DNA from: Aphrophora alni
Lineage: Eukaryota > Arthropoda > Insecta > Hemiptera > Aphrophoridae
Assembly (NCBI GenBank): GCA_963513935.1
Contig: OY740777.1
Location: forward strand, 16,773,271-16,837,270
Length of the DNA: 64,000 bases
Reading direction: 5' to 3'
Shown: piece after piece, positions 1-13,469 of the stretch
Layout of the letters: the number at the start of each line of letters is the position of its first letter
How positions within the stretch are numbered: position 1 is the stretch's first letter
Position numbers and translations under genes: made by a program
Notes under the pieces: model-generated
The model's database searches: none
What the model was told of the DNA's origin: nothing
What the model saw: only the letters and a program-made list of their open reading frames with translations

Positions 1-790
1 ACTTTTCTTTTTTTCGGATTGATAGTCGTGAATTTGCTAACATTATTAATACTGTATTTATATTAACATATTTTGTCATTATATAACTTATTACTTTTGG
101 ATCAAATCCATTAAATTGTGTTTGATTTACTTTCTCTCTTATACATAGTGTACAGAAAGTGTTATTTTTTTTTTTAATGTTTTTTTTGCACAAATAACTA
201 TTTTGGAGTTCTTCCTAGTCCAAAACAGTTTATTTTGGAATAATGTCACTCTGCCGTTCGTACGTGCAGCGCTCTACAGCACAAACGTGTTGACAGATTT
301 TAATCAAATTTGGTATGTAGGCATATTTTTACAACATCAGTTGACAGTTTTTCACTTTAACTCAATATTTTGGGGTAGCCGCTGTAAAAACCACAAAATT
401 GCAATTTTTATCAGGAATCTAAGGAACCAAGCAAACCGTAATAGTAGACATGGGTTATCGTTAAAACAAAACAAAATAGGCTTTGGGTCTGTAATAAATA
501 ACGTATTTTCTTTAAAATCGACTTTTACCTTTCAATAAAATTTGAATTTAATATAATATTTTAAATGTTAGAAAACAATTACATTATTTATTATCTCAAT
601 ATTATTATGTTCTTAACTAATTCTGAATTCACTCTTCACACATTCCTTAACCTAATTTTTAACTTCCTTACAATGAGTTTTTATTTTTACACAATTCAAA
701 ACATTCTCTAAATCCCTTTTGGACATCAACACTTATCTTACCAAGATTATTATTTTTTAGTTTTGACTAATGAAACCTTTTCTTTTTTCT
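1..790. other. AT-rich intergenic DNA, no gene seen
   Basis: There is no convincing coding exon, RNA gene or transposon here. The one open frame at 203-538 has no recognisable domain and an amino-acid make-up typical of translated AT-rich non-coding DNA. Confidence 0.5.
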
Positions 791-1000
791 TTACAAAAAA
801 GTAATTAAAAACTTTAACATTTAACATACAATTTATTGCCACGGCTTTTTTAAAAAAAAAAAAACAATTAAAAACTTTAACATTGAACATACAATTTATT
901 GCTACGGCGTTTTTATTTACAAAAAACAATTTAAAACTTTAACATTTAACATACAATTATTGCCACGGCTTTTTTTCCTTTATAAAAAACAATTGAAATT
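791..1000. repeat. Three-copy tandem repeat, unit about 62 bp
   Basis: Three consecutive blocks share the core AACTTTAACATT followed by AACATACAATTTATTG and CACGGC or TACGGC. The core starts near 811, 873 and 932. The copies differ mainly in the length of the A/T runs between the cores, as expected for an ageing tandem duplication. Confidence 0.7.
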
Positions 1001-1985
1001 TTAATTAGCACTAACTAATTTCTCGGGGGGAATCCTTTGCTGCCTCAAAAACTAAAATCCCATTATAGCTTGAGTGAAGTGAGTATAACCTTTTTACCCA
1101 ATTCCATAATTAGGATATTAAGATATGTTACTACCTATTTTGTTAAAATTTAAAAGAAATGTTCAAATTAATAATCCAAACCATAGGAAATCGTAAAGTA
1201 AAAAATATCATGGTTCAGGAAGAATTGGGAAAAACAAAAACGAGCCTTTACATGTGTCATTCAAAGCTCGTTTTTAATTAAATACTATTTAAGCTGAGAA
1301 CTTATGTGAGACACAAGCAAAGCAAGCTTCCAACGTTATTTAAATATTTTTTCAGACTGGAAGTTTTTCTTTGTATAACTAACAAAAAATAGTCACGAAG
1401 CACACTTGTAGATACAAAGTCAACCAACAGATGAAAATTGTTCCTTGTTAGCTTTTGATATTGTTTATGACATCATTATAAAAAATACCCAGAATCATCC
1501 ATTTAGCAATTATTCACGGATCCTTTCCGCTTTTATGATTGAAAACAACCAAATTAACATTTTTGGTGACGATTCAGTTTTTCGTTCGCTTTCATTTGGT
1601 TTTGAGGATAGGTAAGTGAGAAAGATTGTGCAGTGTTTTCACTATTTATTTATAATTTCGTTGGTGATTTTAATTAATTTTTAAGTGTGTTCTTCTCTAA
1701 GCTGTAATAATATCCCTCTTCTAACAATTTTATACTCTACTGCAATATTCTTTCTTGTCTAAAATTACCTTTATCAGCTTCTACACGGAAACGATGTTTT
1801 CCTTCATGCCTTTAATTAGTTCTATTTGTTGATTGTGGTGAATTTATTCTTGTGTTTAGCACTAATTAATTTGTTTGAAATTATGATTTTAATTGCAACC
1901 TCAGTATAATGTTTTAACTATATAATATATAACTTTCTATGTTGGAATTGTAATCCTTTCTTTAAAATATTCAATTCATCATTGT
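1001..1985. other. Intergenic DNA before the minisatellite, no gene seen
   Basis: AT-rich sequence with no supported exon. It ends in the unique flank of the 63-bp array. A TAA at 1963-1965 closes the long + frame of the array on its upstream side, and no good splice acceptor lies between this stop and the array. Confidence 0.45.
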
Positions 1986-1987
1986 AT

Positions 1988-4900
1988 TCACAACGACCAC
2001 AACTACAATGAAAACTACTACAACTCCAATGACAACGACGACAAATATAATGACAACGACCACAACTACAATGAAAACTACTACAACTACAATGACAACG
2101 ACGACAAATATAATCACAACGACCACAACTACAATGAAAACTACTACAACTCCAATGACAACGACGACAAATATAATCACAACGACCACAACTACAATGA
2201 AAACTACTACAACTACAATGACAACGACGACAAATATAATCACAACGACCACAACTACAATGAAAACTACTACAACTCCAATGACAACGACCACAAATAT
2301 AATGACAACGACCACAACTACAATGAAAACTACTACAACTACAATGACAACGTCGACAAATATAATGACAACGACCACAACTACAATGAAAACTACTACA
2401 ACTACAATGACAACGACGACAAATATAATCACAACGACCACAACTACAATGAAAACTACTACAACTACAATGACAACGACGACAAATATAATCACAACGA
2501 TCACAACTACAATGAAAACTACTACAACTCCAATGACAACGACGACAAATATAATGACAACGACCACAACTACAATGAAAACTACTACAACTACAATGAC
2601 AACGACGACAAATATAATCACAACGACCACGACTACAATGAAAACTACTACAACTCCAATGACAACGACGACAAATATAATCACAACGACCACAACTACA
2701 ATGAAAACTACTACAACTCCAATGACAACGACGACAAATATAATGACAACGACCACAACTACAATGAAAACTACTACAACTACAATGACAACGACGACAA
2801 ATATAATCACAACGACCACAACTACAATGAAAACTACTACAACTACAATGACAACGACGACAAATATAATCACAACGACCACAACTACAATGAAAACTAC
2901 TACAACTCCAATGACAACGACGACAAATATAATGACAACGACCACAACTACAATGAAAACTACTACAACTACAATGACGACGACAAATATAATCACAACG
3001 ACCACAACTACAATGAAAACTACTACAACTCCAATGACAACGACGACAAATATAATCACAACGACCACAACTACAATGAAAACTACTACAACTACAATGA
3101 CAACGACGACAAATATAATCACAACGACCACAACTACAATGAAAACTACTACAACTACAATGACAACGACGACAAATATAATGACAACGACCACAACTAC
3201 AATGAAAACTACTACAACTACAATGACAACGACGACAAATATAATGACAACGACCACAACTACAATGAAAACTACTACAACTACAATGACAACGACGACA
3301 AATATAATCACAACGACCACAACTACAATGAAAACTACTACAACTACAATGACAACGACGACAAATATAATCACAACGACCACAACTACAATGAAAACTA
3401 CTACAACTACAATGACAACGACGACAAATATAATCACAACGACCACAACTACAATGAAAACTACTACAACTCCAATGACAACGACGACAAATATAATGAC
3501 AACGACCACAACTACAATGAAAACTACTACAACTCCAATGACAACGACGACAAATATAATGACAACGACCACAACTGCAATGAAAACTACTACAACTACA
3601 ATGACAACGACGACAAATATAATCACAACGACCACAACTACAATGAAAACTACTACAACTCCAATGACAACGACGACAAATATAATCACAACGACCACAA
3701 CTACAATGACAACGACTACAACTCCAATGACAACGACGACAAATATAATCACAACGACCACAACTACAATGACAACGACTACAACTCCAATGACAACGAC
3801 GACAAATATAATCACAACGACCACAACTACAATGAAAACTACTACAACTACAATGACAACGACGACAAATATAATCACAACGACCACAACTACAATGACA
3901 ACGACTACAACTCCAATGACAACGACGACAAATATAATCACAACGACCACAACTACAATGAAAACTACTACAACTCCAATGACAACGACGACAAATATAA
4001 TGACAACAACCACAACTACAATGAAAACTACTACAACTCCAATGACAACGACGACAAATATAATGACAACGACCACAACTACAATGAAAACTACTACAAC
4101 TACAATGACAACGACGACAAATATAATCACAACGACCACAACTACAATGAAAACTACTACAACTACAATGACAACGACGACAAATATAATGACAACGACC
4201 ACAACTACAATGAAAACTACTACAACTACAATGACAACGACGACAAATATAATCACAACAACCACAACTACAATGAAAACTACTACAACTACAATGACAA
4301 CGACGACAAATATAATCACAACGACCACAACTACAATGAAAACTACTACAACTACAATGACAACGACGACAAATATAATCACAACGACCACAACTACAAT
4401 GAAAACTACTACAACTCCAATGACAACGACGACAAATATAATCACAACGACCACAACTACAATGAAAACTACTACAACTACAATGACAACGACGACAAAT
4501 ATAATCACAACGACCACAACTACAATGAAAACGACTACAACTACAATGACAACGACGACAAATATAATGACAACGACCACAACTACAATGACAAGGACTA
4601 CAACTCCAATGACAACGACGACAAATATAATGACAACGACCACAACTACAATGAAAACTACTACAACTCCAATGACAACGACGACAAATATAATGACAAC
4701 GACCACAACTACAATGAAAACTACTACAACTACAATGACAACGACGACAAATATAATCACAACAACCACAACTACAATGAAAACTACTACACTTACAATG
4801 ACAACGACGACAAATATAATCACAACGACCACAACTACAATGAAAACTACTACAACTACAATGACAACGACGACAAATATAATGACAACGACCACAACTA

Positions 4901-5955
4901 CAATGAAAACTACTACAACTCCAATGACAACGACGACAAATATAATCACAACGACCACAACTACAATGAAAACTACTACAACTACAATGACAACGACGAC
5001 AAATATAATCACAACGACCACAACTACAATGAAAACGACTACAACTACAATGACAACGACGACAAATATAATCACAACGACCACAACTACAATGACAACG
5101 ACTACAACTCCAATGACAACGACGACAAATATAATCACAACGACCACAACTACAATGAAAACTACTACAACTACAATGACAACGACGACAAATATAATCA
5201 CAACGACCACAACTACAATGACAACGACTACAACTCCAATGACAACGACGACAAATATAATCACAACGACCACAACTACAATGAAAACTACTACAACTCC
5301 AATGACAACGACGACAAATATAATGACAACGACCACAACTACAATGAAAACTACTACAACTCCAATGACAACGACGACAAATATAATGACAACGACCACA
5401 ACTACAATGAAAACTACTACAACTACAATGACAACGACGACAAATATAATCACAACGACCACAACTACAATGAAAACTACTACAACTACAATGACAACGA
5501 CGACAAATATAATGACAACGACCACAACTACAATGACAAGGACTACAACTCCAATGACAACGACGACAAATATAATGACAACGACCACAACTACAATGAA
5601 AACTACTACAACTCCAATGACAACGACGACAAATATAATGACAACGACCACAACTACAATGAAAACTACTACAACTACAATGACAACGACGACAAATATA
5701 ATCACAACGACCACAACTACAATGAAAACTACTACAACTACAATGACAACGACGACAAATATAATCACAACGACCACAACTACAATGAAAACTACTACAA
5801 CTACAATGACAACGACGACAAATATAATGACAACGACCACAACTACAATGAAAACTACTACAACTCCAATGACAACGACGACAAATATAATCACAACGAC
5901 CACAACTACAATGAAAACGACTACAACTCCAATGACAACGACGACAACAACGACA
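1988..5955. repeat. 63-bp minisatellite, about 63 units, open in several frames
   Basis: The array is built from a 63-bp unit beginning ACAACGACCACAACTACAAT and ending GACGACAAATATAATC or ...ATG. Because 63 is a multiple of 3 and the unit is almost free of stops, one + frame stays open from 2008 to 6054 (threonine-rich, 21-residue period). Two - frames are also open (cysteine-rich 1918-6006 and valine-rich 1971-5903). Unit variants (ACA/CCA, ATG/ATC, AAA ACT/ACA ACG, one unit lacking 3 nt near 2976) recur in blocks, so the array grew by multi-unit duplication. A mucin-like secreted product cannot be excluded, but there is no signal peptide, promoter or flanking exon. I favour a non-coding minisatellite. 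Confidence 0.9.
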
Positions 5956-6779
5956 ACTACAACTACGACAATAACTACAACGACAATGACGACGTACGGA
6001 TGGCATGTCTACAATGTACTGTTTTTTTTTCCTGAGGTAAATGTGGTATATTAAAAACGGAAATCGAGATTTTGACTATTACCAAATTCACCCTTAGTTT
6101 GTATATTGGGTAAAAAATATATTTCTAAAATTATACTCTTTACAAACAAGGATAGTAAACAAGTACGATATATGTTGCAATTTTGTTAGAGTTGATGCCA
6201 AGTGGTTGTACACTATATTATATTTGGAACGTTGTCCACCCTAGAGGGTTGTTTGCCGTATATTTTGTCAACCCTTTTCTTAATTTACAATTCCCTTTTA
6301 AAACATAAATTTTCTCTCCTGCAAGAATTAAGTTAACAAACACAATCATCATGTTCATTGCACAGACAAACAAAGCTGACATTTTTATTTAATTCTCTTT
6401 ACATTTCAAGTGTTAAATAATAAATACTCTTTGCGACAGATAGTCTCCAGTGTTGGACATTTAAAAAAACTTATTTTGTCTATTTATTGACTTTAATAAC
6501 AACAGTAACGTTATTAGAGTCTCTCTAAAAATAATATACTGTGTTTCAGTTTTAGTTGGCAATGTATATTTAATGCCGTGATATAGTGCTATTACGCGTT
6601 TAAAAAACATCATATTTAGATGATTCCTACCATAATATCAAAGGATACTCTGTTAGGTATATATCTGTAATCTGAGTGAAATTTTTTTAAATAAAACAAA
6701 ACATTTAATCTTATAATTTGAAAGAGGTCATAAGTTTATAAGACAGCTTTACCTTTCATTTGATTAAACAGTCAATACT

Positions 6780-6910
6780 TTTTGTACTCTATTTTCAGTC
6801 AACTCTTTTAATTTTACGATTTTGACGCTGTTAGCGTATTCAAAGTCTAGAGATTTTTATTTTATGATCTCAACTTTTTTTATAAGGCGATGATTGCTAC
6901 AAGGGAAAAT
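6780..6910 (-). repeat. Dispersed repeat family 1, copy 1
   Basis: It shares GACGCTRTT, AAGTCTAGA, ATTTTATG and TTTTTATAAGGCGATGAT with the copy at 7500-7660. The strand assignment is arbitrary and is taken relative to the copies at 17334 and 21330. Confidence 0.5.
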
Positions 6911-7499
6911 ATTTAACAACCTTCCTTTCTGGATTGGTATCCAGTATAATTCTTCACTCAATAGATCTTTTAGCTTAAATTAATTATTCCTTTTTATAAC
7001 CCCTCCCCCCATTTGGATCCTTTTTCTTTTTCTTGCTTTATCCTTTAATTTGCTTTATTGCTTTAACACTTGTCAACAAAGTTTTGATGGTCTTACATTT
7101 TCCTATATTCTTATCATTTGACTAACAATATTTTCTGTTGTCATTTCTATTCCCAGTTAAACCCTTCTCCCATACCGGAGAGTGGATAATTTATTTAGCA
7201 AACATTCACAAAGCCTACACTTGGCGTCATTTGTAATTTTACATTGTCTACCTGTCCTCTTAGTGCTTAAGTGAAGTTAATAACGCACTTCGCCGTATCC
7301 TCTCTCTACACAATTCCCTATTAAGCGTTGAGTTCTACCTTCCTTTATCCCATTCATTATCCCATTTCTCCAGCCATTACTGAAGAACCACAAATGGTGT
7401 GTCTGTGTGTTAGTAAACTATTTGTTGTATTCTTATTTACTCTAAGGAAATCACTTTAGTGAGTATTTAGTAGTCCCTAGAGAACACTGCTAAAACTTT

Positions 7500-7660
7500 C
7501 ATGGGTTAGATACCTCTCTAGTATCTTTCATAACAGGTCTCTCTTTACCAATTCTCTTTTTCTCTCCTGACGCTATTCGAAGTCTAGAAGATTTTATGCT
7601 CTTTTCTTTCTGGTTTTTATAAGGCGATGATGTCCGAGAGGTTTTTCCCGTTGAACAAAA
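7500..7660 (-). repeat. Dispersed repeat family 1, copy 2
   Basis: Its reverse complement aligns with 17334-17510 over more than 150 bp. Shared blocks include AAAAACCTCTCGG, CATCA(T/A)CGCCTTATAAAAA and GGTATCTAACCCA/GGATCTAACCCA. This is probably a short interspersed or non-autonomous element; no terminal structure was recognised. Confidence 0.55.
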
Positions 7661-8164
7661 ATAACGGAAACCGATTCAATTCAGATTTGTATTCATACTC
7701 AACAAACCCGTAGATTGTACCGTTTTTTCAAAAAATTACTCAATAAATTTTAAAATGGCAACTGATTTTCATTGTTCAATAACTGGATTTTCCGGACAAT
7801 TTATCACTAGCTTTAAAATCTGCAACTAGTAATACCCAACCCTATTTTATATAACTTCAAAATTTTAACAAACGAGGGGTAATAGAATTTCAGTCAAATT
7901 AAGCATACAAAATAGCGTGTAATATTCGTGGAATATGATTGAAAAATTTCAAAATGGCAACAGTTTTGAAAAGGTTGTAAGTTATTTTCATTTTATTTAG
8001 GCTCTGCAAGAGTAATCTAAAACTGATAATCATTGTACCAGGGTCGATCTCGGTAAACAAGTAGATAAACAATATATTTCCTATTTGTTATCTTTGACTT
8101 ACCGCCAGCAATCCTTGATTAGTTCTTTTTTCAGTTTATATTGTCATATATCTCATTACACTAC

Positions 8165-8200
8165 ACGTGTTTCGGACATTATCGTCCATCGTTGGGTGAT
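8165..8200 (-). other. Stem-loop with GAAAC, decayed hammerhead-like motif downstream of a Penelope relic
   Basis: On the - strand a perfect 4-bp stem (GGAC/GTCC, 6-nt loop) is followed directly by GAAAC. This is the layout of stem II and the GAAA core of hammerhead ribozymes, which are known in Penelope-like elements. The upstream core reads CCAACGAT instead of CTGATGA plus T, so a self-cleaving activity is unlikely now. Confidence 0.35.
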
Positions 8201-8314
8201 AACACTTAATTAAAACATTCAACACAAAATATAAGTATCCATTTATCATTCACGCACAAGAAACACGATATTTTATTTTACACTGATGTCACAGCACCGG
8301 CGCTACATAGTATA

Positions 8315-8640
8315 CTATGCATTGGTTACCGTACGTATGGTAGTCAATCTGTTTATTAGCTCGAAAGTAGGGGTTGCCTCAAACCTTTTTTTATCTTTCA
8401 ACAATCCATCAGGGTTCTGCAACTCGCCGCGATAAATTTGATATTCTTCCAAGCGGTTCATATAGTTGCCCTTTTTACAATTTTGTAGTATTTGCATTTT
8501 TTTTCCATGTTATCATATTTATGATCGCTATATATCAAATGCTTAGCAAACTTAGATTTTTCACGGTGTTTTAGCGCTTGAATATGTTCTTTATATCGTG
8601 ATTTAAACGAGCGTCCTGTCTGTCCCACGTAAAATTTATT
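8315..8640 (-). pseudogene. Penelope-like element GIY-YIG endonuclease relic
   Basis: On the - strand, starting near 8630, the translation contains FYVGQTGRSFKSRYKEH, which is the second half of a GIY-YIG endonuclease signature. A histidine-rich stretch follows (KFAKHLIYSDHKYDN). The frame then shifts in an A run near 8497-8505 and continues to a stop at 8315 with a C-terminal tail. GIY-YIG domains of this type form the C-terminus of Penelope-like reverse transcriptases. The GIY half and the reverse transcriptase are missing, so this is a 5'-truncated, frameshifted dead copy. A second relic of the same class lies at 62249-62850. Confidence 0.7.
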
Positions 8641-8649
8641 TATTATTAC

Positions 8650-10670
8650 CTATTATCAATATGATGAATTTACTTCCACTCTATCAGAATTTAGTAATTA
8701 TCTTTACTTTATAATTAGAACAATTTTATTTCCTGTGACCTAAAAATAAGTTTCAGACACGAGGGATATTTTTTTTATCCCTAACATTGGAAACACTGCG
8801 CTACATATATTTCCCTTTCTATTGTAGTGGTATGACGATATTCGCCTCGAGATAAATGTTTGCTTTAATTATCTAAGAAGCAGGAGAGCTTTCATTGTTA
8901 TTTCTCTCTCACTCCCCTGTAGTTATTGTGAATAGCTTGTGTTCATTCTATAACTTTAATGGATTGATGTCGGTAGGAAGCCAATCTTTCCTTTTGTTTG
9001 CCGAGTTCAACCTACATATTGATGTAAGCAGATCTCCAAACTACGCAAACTTTGTTTAACATGTTCACAAGAAGGCACTAAAAACGGTTTGCAATGGCTG
9101 CAATTAAAACTTTTTTTCAAACTGTTCGTGTAAAAGTAAATATTTAAAAACGAAAACGTTTTACGTGCTAAATTTTATTAAAATTCCTTCTGTGGGATCT
9201 CCTATTTCAGATTTTTAATAATTTGGTTACAAAATGTATTTTTATTAGTGTTAACTTTATTATTACCAACCGAACTTAACGTAAGTTTGGAAATAGTCTA
9301 AAAATTGGACTTACATTTTTTGACTGATATTCACGTTTTATAACCTCAGGTACCGTAACGAGTGGAAGCTCCTTCACATATGTAAATCACCGAGGCCAGC
9401 TGCGGCTGAGGCTGGACACAAGCGAATTTCTCAATTTAACATTTCCGAAAAGGCCCAATTTTTAGAGATTGCATTTAGAGGATATGCTTTTATTACAATT
9501 TATGGTTGGGTTGGGTAAGTACCACAATGGACTCATCAAGGTTTTTTATTTTGTATAAACCAAATTGATGGAAGCTTTAGATTCAGATAAAACTACACAA
9601 AATGAGTTATTAATGTACATTTCAAAGCTAACAATTTAATTTCTAATTATTTTTTTGAATTATTAAATTTATCAACAGTTAATAAATTTGGCCAAAGATT
9701 TAGCCTGAGCAACGTACAAAATATGAACATTGAATAACTAATAATTTCCCATTAATACTTAAAAGTGTTGTATTCTAAAAACCAAAGGTCATTTTGAATT
9801 GTTTTGATATTTTTTATTAATGTCTTGTAATTCTTAGAAACTGTTGTGAAAGGTCTTTTATATTCAATTCCAAATAACTTTTTTCTCTGCCAGTAGCTTA
9901 CAACAACAACAACAACAACAACAACAAAAATATCATCACGCTCATAATTTAAAAAAAGGAATAATTGTTTCCTCTTATACTTGTTTTTTCTTAGTACCAA
10001 CTGTTTTACCATTATTTTACTTACAAAACACAATTGAATCCGCTTTGGAAAAGTTATTGTAGACAAATTATCAAACTAATTTTTTTGTAGATAGAGAGTA
10101 GTCTATATCATGAATGAGTTTGAATGTTTAATAAAACTTTTTGGAGTCAGTATCTTGATGCTTTTATTAGAAAAACTTCTTTTTTTAACACACAGAAAAC
10201 AATCAGACAAAGAAAGCTATTTTAATTGACTCTATAAACACTCAAAATGATCCAATAATAGTCATAAGATACTGAAGTACGTAAGATCAGTGCGCATTTA
10301 AGCCACGACAGTTCAAGTTTCCATTGGTGGTGGAAAGAGATTTCTAATATTAGACATTCAATAGAAGCTTTAAATTGAAAATGCAAAGATATTCTGTCGA
10401 CAAATGAACAATACAATTAGGCTCATGCTATGTTTGAATCAATAATGGAATTTCCTTGTACTTGTTACACCGTAAAGTCAATTTTACGAGTATTTTTCAA
10501 TTTTTAAGTAAAGATATTTCCTAGAATAGAATCATCATCGTTACTTGTAGAGTAAATTATTTAGTAGAAAGTCTGTTTCCAGGGACAAGTTGATTATTTC
10601 ATTAATCAAAAGATGATACATTGTGCCCTGCTTAAGATAGTTACTTCACCTTAGACTGAGATAAGTCGAT
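8650..10670. other. Intergenic DNA, no gene seen
   Basis: AT-rich, with no supported exon. It contains a short (AAC)n microsatellite at about 9900-9928. An open frame on the - strand across it (9752-10066) is largely low-complexity. Confidence 0.45.
9900..9928. repeat. (AAC)n microsatellite
   Basis: About nine consecutive CAA/AAC triplets. Confidence 0.9.
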
Positions 10671-10675
10671 GTTTT

Positions 10676-10910
10676 CACGTTGTAGACTGAAAGTTTCAAA
10701 TGTAGTGTTAGCGGTGTAAGTCTTAAACAGGTTGCGAGTGCTGACATTTGTTAGTTCTCCCAACACTACTCTGATAGAGTTCTTGGCAAACACAATAGTG
10801 ACTTCTTTTTTGCTCTTTAGAGAAAATTTGACTGCACATGTAAAGAAGCAAACAATTTCACCTCTAATTATATGGGCTAACATATTTGTGGGTCATTCAA
10901 AGAAAAGCCG
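10676..10910. repeat. Dispersed repeat family 2, copy 1
   Basis: It aligns with 16606-16875 and 18405-18545. Shared blocks include TCTTAAACAG, GAG(T/A)GCTGACAT(T/C)TGTT, CCAACA and GAGTTCTTGG, and, further on, a TGTAAAGAAG/TGTAAGAAG block and GGTCATTC. Confidence 0.65.
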
Positions 10911-10919
10911 TTAATTGGT

Positions 10920-13080
10920 TCAAGAGGAGTTTTTTTAATAATGATATTTTTACTTTCAGAATTATTTGCTACCAAAATCTGAGCGGTAAGAAATACTCAT
11001 CAATGCCTTCTAGAAACTGGAATTGTGGTCAAAATTAGAAATTAACTGTGAACGTTGAATGACTCAAAAATCGGATCAATCCCGTAAACTTATCAGTACT
11101 CTAATACTAATTTGGCTAAATGAGTGCAAATAACACTGTTCTAGAGTAAATTTAATAATCAAATTTGAATTTTAACAGCAGTTGAGATGTTTTAAGTATT
11201 TTGTATATTTCTTTCTATTGCAATTTATTTTGTCTTCAATCTGGAATATTGCTTAGGAACTGATTATTCTTTATTTCATAGAGATTCTTTTATAGTTTTG
11301 GTTCATATTTAACCTTCTGAGGCTTCATTCATGGCTTTGTTTTTACATTTTGACAGACACAATTTGATATAATACAATATTTACTTTACGACAATTGTAG
11401 TCTTTGTTTTACTATACATTAATTATACTTGGCTACATGTTTCAATGTCACTGGCAGCATCATCAGGCCAGTTATTTATGTTAGCTTAAAAACTCATTTA
11501 ATTTTAAACACAAAACTTAATTTATTAATTATATTGTATTATATATAGATCTAAGGCTTATAACAATGAATCTATAATTTGATAACTAACATTTTGGGGG
11601 AGAAAGCAAGGAATGCATTTTATTTGTTTGCTTTTTAGTTTTGTAAATGTGTCTGTGAGAAAGATTAAACGGTGTTTCTGGTGCTCGGAATAATCTAAAC
11701 CTCTGAAATTTTTGAGAGGGAGGGATGTCAGTAACTTCACTTTTCATCCCCATTAACTTGAGTGTTCCACTTCACCCTTAGATTAAGCACCCATTGTAAA
11801 CGTTTTTCATTTTTATAGGTATAATAAAGTGTTATATTATATGACTAGTTTTATTAACCAATGAAAGCTGACTTTATCTCTTCCCCTTTAGCTTTACTGT
11901 TGTATTAGATGTAGAATCCATGCAACAGATTTTAATTAATCTGGTAAACTCTAAATAGAAGCTTAAAAATAATATGTATTAAATTTAGGTAACCTTACCA
12001 CAGAGATATGAGAACTGGTTTATGAAATGTCTACAGAACCTGATACTCAGACAATTATTTGTGAGTTCATTCATTAAATATCTTCGTTTTGCTACTGTTA
12101 GAAATTTTAAATGATTTTCTGATGTAATTAAATTTGGTAAATTAATTTACATTATCTTGAACTTGTTCGTTAATGAGAAATATCGGTTGAACCTTTCAAA
12201 CTGGCGGCTGTTTCGGCTATAAAAAATAAAACAGATAACCTGTACGAACACTTCCAGAATCATTCTAGGATCCCTATATAATAATAAATTAATTTTTTTT
12301 TTCAGAAAGAAACAAATCAAATTATGTCAAATCTTAATCTTAAAACAACACTGACCTGAATTGGAGCTTTTAATTTTAATCACACAGATACAAACACAAA
12401 TAAAGTTATTCAATAAAAACACAGATGCACACCTACTTAAGGAACGTTATAGTTGTAACTTTTAAATTAAGCATTCAATTATAATTTATATACAATATTG
12501 CAGTTTTGCAATAAACATTAACATAATCTGAAATAAGTCTGATTGCACAAAATTTGTTAACAGTTTGACATCTTTCTTAGTGTCTGATCCCACCAAAAAC
12601 TTTAAACCTTCTAAAAATGATTTGCTTTTAAAATGTAAAATGTATTTGAACTATATAAACAAATGTAAGTAGGTGTAGTAAAGCACTATCAACAATAAAA
12701 TAAAATACAGTGTCATGAGTCTTTATAATTTAAAATATTAAATGTGTCGGCATTATAAAAACTGTCAAATTTCACCAATTACAGATATGTTTTGAAAGTA
12801 GCAGAAGACCGCAAATGGATATAAAAAGACGAATCTACCGTTGAACTCATCGGTGAGCAAACATGTTTAATCTCTTGTTGCAATGCATTGTTAATTATGT
12901 TTTTTAAATTTACTAAAATACAAAATGGGTTTCACAAATTTCAAACATCGTAAAAAGTTGTACGACAGACTTTTTTATATTTATGTAGATAGGTTTGTGT
13001 TTATTCAACCGAAAATAGCACAAAGTTAGTTTAATTATTTCATAGGCTTGTATATTGGCATCATACAGATTGCAATGGAT
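10920..13080. other. Intergenic DNA, no gene seen
   Basis: AT-rich, with several short open frames that lack domain similarity, codon bias or splice context. No RNA gene was recognised. Confidence 0.45.
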
Positions 13081-13094
13081 AAAATTTCCATAAT

Positions 13095-13465
13095 TAAATT
13101 GAGTTATCGACATAGATTGAAGCTAATTACATGCATTTGTCACACAGATGACTGAATTGATATGCACAACTATAATGATTGACATATTTACATATACAAT
13201 ACTTTAACGGTATAATTATGGTGATTATAATGTTTAATTAGTAAAGGTTGCACTTCATTATAGAGGTTAGGTTTCCTAAAACAGGCACTACGCAAGTAAT
13301 CTGCGCAGCTTCATCTAGATACAAATATTGACAATGATTTACATTAACTGGATAAACACAGACTGGGTGCGATGCTTGTATTACATTTCATTAAACTGTT
13401 CAAATCAAAGTGTTAAAACCAATCGAATGCTTCAAATCTAACAATGTATCGTGCGTCATAGAAGA
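13095..13465. repeat. Dispersed repeat family 3, copy 1
   Basis: It aligns over about 350 bp with 41855-42370 in the spacer. Shared blocks include ATAATTATGGTGATTAT, ATAGAGGTTAGGTTTCCT, ATCTAGATACA, TACATTAACTGGA, ACATTTCATTAAACTGTTCAAATCA/ACATTAAATTGTTCAAATCA and ACAATGTATSGTGYGTCA. No ORF or terminal repeats were seen. Confidence 0.65.
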
Positions 13466-13469
13466 ATGT

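Larger units (their letters stand above)
6055..8160. other. Intergenic DNA with dispersed repeat copies
   Basis: No coding exon is supported. Two related segments lie here in the same orientation (about 6826-6893 and 7569-7631, both ending TTTTTATAAGGCGATGAT). They are antisense relatives of segments near 17334 and 21330. Confidence 0.45.

Noticed and set aside
203..538. 111-codon open frame near the left edge
   Set aside because: No domain, no splice context, and composition like that of the surrounding AT-rich DNA.
1918..6006. Long cysteine-rich and valine-rich open frames on the - strand of the 63-bp array
   Set aside because: They are forced by the repeat period being a multiple of 3. 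No promoter, signal peptide or flanking exon supports them, and their period equals that of the satellite.
8165..8200. A functional hammerhead ribozyme
   Set aside because: The stem II-GAAAC layout is present, but the CTGATGA core box is altered at essential positions, so only a relic is claimed.
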